Notes under the pieces: generated by a model
What the model was told of the DNA's origin: nothing
Seen by the model: the letters and a program-made list of their open reading frames with translations, nothing else
Database searches by the model: none
Translations under genes and position numbers: made by a program
Assembly (NCBI GenBank): GCA_964420455.1
Contig: CAYQTO010000117.1
Coordinates: 1-11,755 of the forward strand
Reading direction: 5' to 3'
DNA length: 11,755 nt
Source of the DNA: CAYQTO01 sp964420455
GTDB lineage: Bacteria > Sumerlaeota > Sumerlaeia > SLMS01
Shown here: positions 6,815 to 11,755 of the stretch, one piece after another
Numbering within the stretch: position 1 is the first letter of the stretch
Layout: each line of letters starts with the position of its first letter

Positions 6815-7524
6815 AATTCGGTCCTTGAAGTTAAGGTGTCTTGACCATGAGGTTAAGGAGGGAATGCCCCCTCGTGGGTTGTCAACGGTAAACCGGGAGG
6901 ATCTGTGGAGGAATGGGGAGTCGCCATCTGTCGTGCGCCGCAGCGACTGGTGGGGGTGCTTTCCGAGGATCGGAGCAGCCTTTCGTCGCGCCAGACAGCC
7001 GATCTTGCCCTGGCTCGGTCGGGGGGTGGGCGGATCCCCGCGGTGGCGTTTGGCCATGCGGATGATGCTTTCTTCGCCCCTCACAGGCGTCAGTTCTGCC
7101 CTCATGGCGGCTTTCGAAGGGGTCCGTAGTCATGCTCCAAGAAATATGCTCTGGTGGATGTAAGCTTGGGTGATCCAGTGCGCTTCTTACCTTTCCTCCT
7201 TGGTCGCGGCCGCGGGATCCTTCAAAGGGGGGCTGCTTGGTGGCAAAAAGCGCGATGCCCCTCAAGATCAGCGTGGGTAGGCCAAACAACCGCTTAAGAA
7301 AGCCCGCGAGGCTGAGCTTGCCGGAGCCGTTCCGACGGGGCCCACGAACGGTCCGGGAATGTCCGGCGCAGGGCGGGTGATCCCCCCGAATCGCCCTGCT
7401 CCAGGGGACGACGCGGGAAAAAGCTTCAGGAGGCATGCAGAGGGGAAGATCGCATCGACCATGATCCGGATAATGATGGGGAGCCGGGAGCCATCGGTCG
7501 GGATGAGATTGTTGCGAAGGCGAA
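6815..7524. other. Long gap between the padR-permease operon and pstS
   Basis: About 700 bp separate the end of the permease gene from pstS. Frames are open on both strands, as expected at high GC, but none looks like a protein family I know. One minus-strand stretch (about 7215-7325) reads as a hydrophobic, protein-like segment (FLKRLFGLPTLILRGIALF) but has no start codon or ribosome binding site in place, so it may be a gene remnant or chance. A good Shine-Dalgarno-like AAGGAGG (minus strand, near 7200) leads to no start codon. The pstS promoter must lie in the part near 6815-6950, but I cannot place it. Confidence 0.5.
6826..6858 (-). promoter_or_regulatory. Direct repeat in the pstS leader, possible Pho-type site
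   Basis: On the minus strand CCTTAACCTCA (plus 6848-6858) and CCTTAACTTCA (plus 6826-6836) match at 10 of 11 bases and start exactly 22 bp apart. Known Pho boxes are direct repeats with an 11-bp period, and the TTAAC core resembles the Bacillus PhoP repeat TTAACA. Against this, the second copy runs into the Shine-Dalgarno of pstS, too close to the start codon for a normal activator site. A TTGACA lies further upstream (plus 6880-6885) without a good -10 partner. Confidence 0.25.
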
Positions 7525-8853
7525 TCAGTGCCCGCCCTCTTGTTGAGTGTGGTTCTTCCGAAGGAATTCAGCGAGGAACCACCAAATGATGCCCGCGACT
7601 CCAAGGCCCAGCCCTGCGAGCCAGACGTGCATCTCCACCCAGAATGCGAGGCCAAGGCAGCAGGCCAGTCCGGCGAAGGGAATCCAGCGCGGAAAGAGCC
7701 GGTATTCTTTCGGCATCACGATGGCGGAAGCGTTTGTGATGGCATAATAGATCAGCACGGTGAAGGCGCTGAAGGACCACGTCGTCCGGACACTGCCGAT
7801 TAAGGTGAGTCCAGCGATCAGGGTTCCGACGACGAGAACCGCCACCCAGGGCGTGACCGCGCGGGCGTCAAGCCGGAGGAGGGCACCGGGCATGTCGTGT
7901 CGTCTGCCCATGGCGAGCAGGACGCGGGACAGTCCGAGGATGAGATTCAGCAGCACGCCGAGCATGGCCGTGGCGGCTCCGATGGCGACGATCCCCGGCA
8001 CGAGGGGGAAGGCCATCTCGCGGGCGGCCTGTTCGAGCGGAGCGGCAACGCCCTCGGTCGCATCGAAGAGGCACTGCGCGCCAACCGCGCCCACTCCCGC
8101 GATGGAAACGGTGACGTAGATCAATGCTGAAACGACGAGCGTCGCGATGATCGCTCGGGGGATCGTGCGGCGAGGCTCGCTCACTTCCTCCGCCAAGGTG
8201 GCAATACGGCCATAACCGGTAAAGGCAACGAACAGGAGGGCCGTGGCGTGGAGAAGATTCATCGTGGCATCGAGGGGGTCTTCGCCTTTGAAAAAGGGTG
8301 AGAAGGCGGCATGGGTTCCGTTGCTCGACTGGTACGAGATCCCCGCCGCGGCGAAGGTCACGAGGGCAAGAACGGTGACGCTTACGATGGCAATGTTGAC
8401 CTGGCTCGAGCGGCGGATGCCGAGGAGGACGATGCCGGTGAAGATGATTACCGTAGTGAACGCCACCGGGACCGCCGGGACACCGTCGAGGCCCAAGGAT
8501 ACCAGCAGGTATCCTGCAAATCCGAGCGCCGCCGTGGCCGCAGAGGCGGATTTGGCGAGGAGGAACATCCAGCCCGCGAGGAAGCCCACAGGGGGAGCGA
8601 GGAAACGGTAGCCATATTCGTAGGTCCCCCCGCTGACGGGATGGGCGGCGGCGAGCTGCGCCGAAGAAAGCGCGTTGAACGTGGCGACCACCGCCGCGAT
8701 CCCAATCGCGAGGATCACCGACGGACCGGCGATGCCCGCCCCCAGCCCGATGCTGACGAAGATGCCCGTGCCCAGGATCGATCCGAGCCCCATCATCATC
8801 GCCGGGAAGAGTCCCAGTTCGCGTTTGAGCCTCGCCGTGCTCTCTTCTGTCAT
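7525..8853 (-). CDS. APC family amino acid/polyamine permease
   Basis: This is a secondary transporter of the amino acid-polyamine-organocation superfamily, moving amino acids or amines across the cytoplasmic membrane by proton/substrate symport or by exchange. The 442-residue product has about twelve hydrophobic segments. The family's substrate-loop motif GSILGTGIF is at residues 24-32 in the first segment; PVSGGTYEY (72-80) and TGYGRIATLAEEVSEPRRTI (212-231) are also typical. ATG 8853 overlaps the stop of padR by four bases (ATGA), with AAGGG just upstream, so the two are translated from one mRNA. The His-containing C terminus (about 434-442) is not distinctive. Substrate cannot be told from sequence. 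Coupling to a PadR regulator suggests induction by a small molecule, perhaps the substrate or a toxic amine. Confidence 0.9.
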   Translation of the reverse strand: MTEESTARLKRELGLFPAMMMGLGSILGTGIFVSIGLGAGIAGPSVILAIGIAAVVATFNALSSAQLAAAHPVSGGTYEYGYRFLAPPVGFLAGWMFLLAKSASAATAALGFAGYLLVSLGLDGVPAVPVAFTTVIIFTGIVLLGIRRSSQVNIAIVSVTVLALVTFAAAGISYQSSNGTHAAFSPFFKGEDPLDATMNLLHATALLFVAFTGYGRIATLAEEVSEPRRTIPRAIIATLVVSALIYVTVSIAGVGAVGAQCLFDATEGVAAPLEQAAREMAFPLVPGIVAIGAATAMLGVLLNLILGLSRVLLAMGRRHDMPGALLRLDARAVTPWVAVLVVGTLIAGLTLIGSVRTTWSFSAFTVLIYYAITNASAIVMPKEYRLFPRWIPFAGLACCLGLAFWVEMHVWLAGLGLGVAGIIWWFLAEFLRKNHTQQEGGH

Positions 8854-9161
8854 GATCCCTTGCCGCCGATCAGCTCCAGGAAGAGTTCGCGGAGCCGCCC
8901 CCTCGCCTCTTTGAGCGCCTTGCGGCCCGTGTCCGTTGCAGCGTAAAGCCGCCGCGTGCGGCCCTCAGTCATCACCTCTCGCGACACCAGGTAACCCTCT
9001 TTCTCCATCCCGTGCAGGAGGGGGTAGATCGTGCCAGGGCTGATCTTGTACCCGTGCACCTCAAGCTCCTCGATGATCCAGTTTCCGTAGATCTCGTTCT
9101 GGGCAGCGTGATGGAGCACGTGGAGCCGGATGAAGCCGGAGAGCAGTTTCTGGTGTCGCAT
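8850..9161 (-). CDS. PadR family transcriptional regulator
   Basis: PadR proteins are small winged-helix repressors that bind DNA as dimers and often control a neighbouring transporter. The 103-residue product has the short form of the fold: helices at about 3-37, the recognition helix in SPGTIYPLLHGMEKEGYL (41-58), the wing in REVMTEGRTRRLYAATDTGR (61-80), and a single C-terminal dimerisation helix (81-98). ATG 9161 begins at the normal N terminus of the family; no good ribosome binding site is seen before it. It is the first gene of an operon, overlapping the permease gene by four bases. Repeated CTATCGAT sites lie 14-41 bp upstream of the start, where an autorepressor would bind. The effector is unknown. 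Confidence 0.92.
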   Translation of the reverse strand: MRHQKLLSGFIRLHVLHHAAQNEIYGNWIIEELEVHGYKISPGTIYPLLHGMEKEGYLVSREVMTEGRTRRLYAATDTGRKALKEARGRLRELFLELIGGKGS

Positions 9162-9174
9162 GGAAGGGGACCAT

Positions 9175-9203
9175 CTATCGATTTCCGTAATCGACTATCG
9201 ATA
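9175..9203. promoter_or_regulatory. Candidate PadR operator
   Basis: CTATCGAT occurs at 9175-9182 and again at 9195-9202, starting 20 bp apart, close to two helical turns. Between them TCGATT (9178-9183) and AATCGA (9189-9194) form an inverted repeat around TCCGT, and TATCGATA (9196-9203) is a perfect palindrome. The cluster lies just upstream of padR and is AT-rich in GC-rich DNA. Local autoregulatory operators with inverted repeats are common for PadR proteins; binding here is inferred. It could also affect the divergent antiporter side. Confidence 0.5.
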
Positions 9204-9332
9204 AGAGGACCGGTCGCGTCAACGGAAGACGCCCGCCGAGGGGACTTCCTCGTCGTGCGTGCCGTCGGTACACTGATTGACAAACACACGCGGACAGAGC
9301 GCCCTGCGCCCTTTGCCAGTGGTTGGATTTTC

Positions 9333-9533
9333 ATGGGTGATCGCCCTCGTGGCGACGACCTTCGCCGAGGCTTTCGAGCGGGCGGCGATTTTGTTCCTTG
9401 GGAACGTCGCATCGCCGGTGGCCTCTTCGTTATCATCGTTGTGTGGATGCCCCTCGTTTTGTTTTCCCAAGGTGAGTGGGGTGGCGTAGCTGTTTCATGC
9501 CCGGCCTTGCGTCTCGCGAACGATTCGTGGTGA
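9333..9533 (+). CDS. Possible small membrane protein upstream of the antiporter gene
   Basis: A 66-codon frame starts at ATG 9333 and ends in TGA 9531-9533, sharing one base with ATG 9533 of the antiporter gene (TGATG). The peptide has a charged N-terminal third (MGDRPRGDDLRRGFRAGG), one hydrophobic segment at about residues 27-45 (RIAGGLFVIIVVWMPLVLF) and a short tail. The overlap would suit translational coupling. The ribosome binding site is poor, I know no homologous family, and the rest of 9162-9532 is merely the intergenic region between padR and the antiporter gene. It may be chance. Confidence 0.22.
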   Translation: MGDRPRGDDLRRGFRAGGDFVPWERRIAGGLFVIIVVWMPLVLFSQGEWGGVAVSCPALRLANDSW

Positions 9534-11365
9534 TGTCCCCATTGTCCTCATCAGGAGGGATGCTCCTTTTGCACTCATCCTTGGCCTTACTCGCTGCCGC
9601 AGACGTCCATAGCCTTCCCCTGTTGACGACCCTCTCTGCAGGCTTCACGGCGGCATGGATTTTTGGTCTGCTCACGCAAAAGATCGGACTATCGCCGATC
9701 GTGGGCTATCTGCTTGGTGGCATCCTTGTCGGCCCTTATACGCCCGGCTTCGTTGCCGACCAATCTCTGGCGAACCAACTGGCCGAAGTTGGCGTCATTC
9801 TTCTGATGTTTGCGGTGGGACTTCACTTCCATGTGAAGGATCTCGTTGCTGTCAAAAATATCGCCATCCCTGGCGCAGTTGTCCAGAGCACCGTGGCAAC
9901 CCTCCTGGGCCTTGCGGTGGCGACCGCGTTTGGCTGGGATTTGAAGTCTGGCCTCGTCATCGGCATGGCCATGGCGGTCGCGAGCACCGTCGTGTTGATG
10001 CGCGTGTTGATCGACAACGATGCGCTGGAAACAACGCCGGGACATGTCGCTGTTGGCTGGCTTATCGTGGAGGACATCTTCACGGTGATCCTGCTGATTC
10101 TGATCCCGGCGATGGCGGCGACCGATGGCGAGGGGGAAAGCAGCAGCTTGATCGGAACACTGCTGTTGGCACTCGTGAAACTGGCGGTGCTGGTGATCCT
10201 CCTGCTAACGGTCGGCGCCAAGCTGATCCGATGGGTGATGATCCAGGTAACCCGTCTGCGGAGCCGCGAACTCTTCACCCTGACAGTGCTTGTGTTCGCT
10301 GTGGCCATCGCGACGGCGTCGGCATGGCTCTTCAGCGTGTCAATGGCCCTAGGCGCGTTCCTGGCCGGGATGGCGGTGGCGCAGTCGCCGGTCAGCCAGC
10401 AGGCTGCCGCCGAAGCGCTGCCGTTGCATGATGCTTTCGCGGTAATCTTTTTCGTTTCCGTGGGGATGCTCTTCGACCCTTCATTTGTTTTGGGGCAACC
10501 TCTGCTGGTGCTTTCCGCACTCGGAATTGTGATGATCGGCAAGCCGCTGGCAGCTCTCCTGATTGTCGGGCTACTGGGCTACAGCTTGCGGACGGGGCTG
10601 GTTGTCGCCATCGGCTTGGGCCAAATCGGCGAGTTCTCCTTCATTTTGGCCAAGCTGGCGCGAGACAACGGGCTCATCGCAGAGGAGGGTCTCAGCATGT
10701 TGGTCGCGACGGCCATCATCTCGATCACCGTAAACCCTCTCCTCTTCGCGAACATAGGCCGGATCGAACGTGCCATCGAACGGAATCCGCGCTTATGGCG
10801 TCTGCTGAATCGCCGAGAACGGGCGCAGGCCGACACGGTCAACGAGGGGCGGCCCGTGGAAACGGCCGCAAACGAGCAGAAGCCACGTGCGGTCATAGTC
10901 GGGTACGGACCAGTTGGCCGAACCGCCGATCGTCTTCTGCGGGGCGGGGGTCTTGAAACGGTAATCATCGACCTCAACATGGATACCGTCCGTTCACTCC
11001 ATGCCGAGGACCGCCCTGCTGTCTTTGGTGATGCGTCGCGGGAGGAGGTATTGAGACACGCAGGAATCGAGAAGGCCAGGTTCCTGATCGTCACACTTCC
11101 TCACTCACTCAACCGAGAGCCCATGATCTCCATGGCACGAAGCCTTCAGCCTGAGGTCGTCATCCTCACAAGGGCACGGTACTTACGTGAGCGTCCGGGA
11201 CTCGTACAGTCCGGGGCTGACGGCGTCTTCACCGAAGAAACCGAAGCTGCCATCGCCCTTGCCCGGCTGACCCTTCGTCATCTTGGCAACGATGAGGAGG
11301 GTATCGAGGGCGAAGTTGGACAACTCCGGGAGGACATCGAACGAACCAATCTGTTCCAGGGATAG
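9533..11365 (+). CDS. CPA2 family monovalent cation:proton antiporter with TrkA-N domain (YbaL/KefB-like)
   Basis: The product (610 residues from this start) is a CPA2 antiporter that would exchange K+ or Na+ for H+ across the inner membrane. About twelve membrane segments span residues 30-410. Visible marks are SPIVGYLLGGILVGPYTPGF (54-73), GWLIVEDIF (175-183) with the conserved acidic pair Glu180-Asp181, and GLGQIGEFSFILAKLA (361-376). A cytosolic linker leads to a Rossmann TrkA-N domain beginning at about 452 with GYGPVG (457-462), a nucleotide-binding loop that gates KefB/YbaL-type proteins. No TrkA-C domain follows. The start is uncertain: the frame is open from GTG 9476; ATG 9533 touches a small upstream frame; ATG 9560 has AGGAGG too close, which may instead serve TTG 9569. 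It diverges from padR. Ion choice is unknown. Confidence 0.9.
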   Translation: MSPLSSSGGMLLLHSSLALLAAADVHSLPLLTTLSAGFTAAWIFGLLTQKIGLSPIVGYLLGGILVGPYTPGFVADQSLANQLAEVGVILLMFAVGLHFHVKDLVAVKNIAIPGAVVQSTVATLLGLAVATAFGWDLKSGLVIGMAMAVASTVVLMRVLIDNDALETTPGHVAVGWLIVEDIFTVILLILIPAMAATDGEGESSSLIGTLLLALVKLAVLVILLLTVGAKLIRWVMIQVTRLRSRELFTLTVLVFAVAIATASAWLFSVSMALGAFLAGMAVAQSPVSQQAAAEALPLHDAFAVIFFVSVGMLFDPSFVLGQPLLVLSALGIVMIGKPLAALLIVGLLGYSLRTGLVVAIGLGQIGEFSFILAKLARDNGLIAEEGLSMLVATAIISITVNPLLFANIGRIERAIERNPRLWRLLNRRERAQADTVNEGRPVETAANEQKPRAVIVGYGPVGRTADRLLRGGGLETVIIDLNMDTVRSLHAEDRPAVFGDASREEVLRHAGIEKARFLIVTLPHSLNREPMISMARSLQPEVVILTRARYLRERPGLVQSGADGVFTEETEAAIALARLTLRHLGNDEEGIEGEVGQLREDIERTNLFQG

Positions 11366-11370
11366 TCTCA

Positions 11371-11390
11371 CCCCTTCCATTGGAGAGGGG
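11371..11390 (+). terminator. Short hairpin after the antiporter gene
   Basis: CCCCTTCC (11371-11378) pairs with GGAGAGGGG (11382-11390) over about eight base pairs with one bulged A and one G-T pair, around a 3-nt ATT loop. It starts six bases after the antiporter stop. A G run, not a T tract, follows, so intrinsic termination is doubtful. Confidence 0.3.
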
Positions 11391-11395
11391 GGGCG

Positions 11396-11680
11396 CTTGG
11401 CGTCTACCCGGTTCAGGAACTCCTCGTGCTCGCGCCCGCGTCCATGTCGAAGCATCTCAGCATCATCGCGAACGCCGATCTTGTCTCTGTCTGCAAAGAG
11501 GCGCGTCTCCTGGAAGCGTTCCGGGAGACGATTGTGCGCCTGATCGAAGGGGCCGTTGAGGAGAGGCTGGGGGGTCTCGAATGTACCGATCGGGCACAGA
11601 AGGGACAGGCCCCGGAGGTGTGGGCTCCGGGGCCCGAAGTGCCGGTCATCAAGGTGGGGTCTGGTTTAATATTCAGTTAA
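11396..11680 (+). pseudogene. ArsR-type helix-turn-helix remnant (or small unknown ORF)
   Basis: The frame directly behind the antiporter stop, in the same phase, reads LGVYPVQELLVLAPASMSKH followed by LSIIANADLVSVCKEARLL (about 11396-11512). This resembles the DNA-binding core of ArsR regulators, whose pattern is VCELQ..L.L....VSKHLS.L..AGLV..RKEGR. Telling deviations are AD for AG and KEAR for the KEGR turn before the wing. The N-terminal helices are absent and what follows does not look like a wing or dimer helix. The frame ends at TAA 11678-11680. A GTG at 11426 with AGGA 7 nt upstream could start an 84-residue product. A perfect hairpin inside its 3' part suits noncoding DNA better. Resemblance was judged by eye; a decayed gene is the likeliest reading. 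Confidence 0.33.
11608..11634 (-). terminator. Perfect 10-bp GC hairpin, probable terminator of the tRNA
   Basis: GGCCCCGGAG (11608-11617), a 7-nt loop, and CTCCGGGGCC (11625-11634) form a perfect 10-bp stem. It lies 46 bp beyond the 3' end of the minus-strand tRNA, where a terminator would be expected. On the minus strand the stem is followed by TGTCCCTTCTGT, a pyrimidine-rich run with few consecutive T. Termination is inferred; the stem itself is certain. Confidence 0.5.
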
Positions 11681-11755
11681 TGGTGCCCAGGAGAGGACTC
11701 GAACCTGATGACCCCTCTATGAAGGCACCTGGACCACCGGCCCTGAGCCGGTAAC
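11681..11755 (-). tRNA. tRNA-Leu(CAG), partial, with an odd T arm
   Basis: On the minus strand the 3' end reads acceptor CCTGGGC (plus 11685-11691), discriminator A and encoded CCA (plus 11681-11683). A perfect anticodon arm, ACCGG/CCGGT (plus 11736-11740 and 11748-11752), encloses loop CTCAGGG with U33, anticodon CAG (plus 11743-11745) and G37, reading leucine codon CUG. A long variable region fits a class II tRNA. The 5' half lies past the window edge. The T loop TTCGAGT has its 3' stem strand CCTCT, but the five bases directly 5' of the loop pair only three; the matching AGAGG lies 10 nt further away (plus 11714-11718). Either a 10-nt insertion splits the T arm, making it a pseudo-tRNA, or my fold is wrong. 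Confidence 0.6.

Noticed and set aside
6815..7105. 97-codon N-terminal extension of PstS
   Set aside because: It would bury a perfect lipoprotein signal inside the protein; ATG 6814 has AAGGA at the right distance.
7206..7220. Adjacent NotI- and BamHI-like sites resembling a cloning polylinker
   Set aside because: Two sites alone occur by chance in GC-rich DNA; no further vector sequence or other polylinker sites surround them.
9276..9310. TTGACA as the -35 of an antiporter promoter
   Set aside because: No acceptable -10 lies 16-18 bp downstream on the plus strand.
1..11755. Mobile element, phage or defence system
   Set aside because: No transposase, integrase, phage, nuclease or repeat-spacer signature was seen in any frame; all confident genes are metabolic, envelope, transport or regulatory.

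Overview
The window is one stretch of a GC-rich bacterial chromosome carrying eight confidently called protein genes, one candidate tRNA gene cut by the right edge, and several short weak or decayed elements. The organism cannot be named from the sequence. A lipoprotein-type phosphate-binding protein, a GT-C glycosyltransferase, a PadR regulator and a class II tRNA with encoded CCA all fit a free-living bacterium, probably with a Gram-negative-type envelope. Base composition is uneven: the glycosyltransferase gene is extremely GC-rich, and the pst genes are visibly less so. No phage, transposase, CRISPR array or rRNA was seen.

Left part (1-3629). A P1/DmpA-type aminopeptidase gene (minus strand) lies divergently from a gene for a polytopic GT-C glycosyltransferase (plus strand). 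The latter converges, 19 bp apart, on a gene for an unrecognised 143-residue membrane-anchored protein (minus strand). A 12-bp GC-rich inverted repeat follows the peptidase gene.

Middle part (3977-6814). pstS-pstC-pstA form a compact minus-strand operon for high-affinity phosphate uptake: a lipoprotein binding protein and two permease subunits. The ATPase gene pstB and the regulator gene phoU, which usually follow, are absent. After pstA come about 350 bp without a gene and then the unrelated small membrane protein. The transporter must borrow an ATPase encoded elsewhere, or the operon has been broken. About 700 bp without a recognisable gene separate pstS from the next locus.

Right part (7525-11755). 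A padR gene overlaps by 4 bp an APC-family amino acid/polyamine permease gene (minus strand). Repeated CTATCGAT sites upstream of padR make a candidate autoregulatory operator. Diverging from it is a CPA2/YbaL-type monovalent cation:proton antiporter gene with a C-terminal TrkA-N (NAD-binding) domain. Behind the antiporter is a decayed-looking stretch resembling an ArsR-type helix-turn-helix, then a perfect 10-bp hairpin, then a minus-strand tRNA-Leu(CAG) whose T arm appears interrupted by about 10 nt.

Overall this looks like ordinary housekeeping and transport DNA. The points most worth following are the pstB-less pst operon, the odd tRNA-Leu, the ArsR-like remnant, the PadR operator and the orphan small membrane protein. 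I found no convincing evidence for a new multi-gene system.
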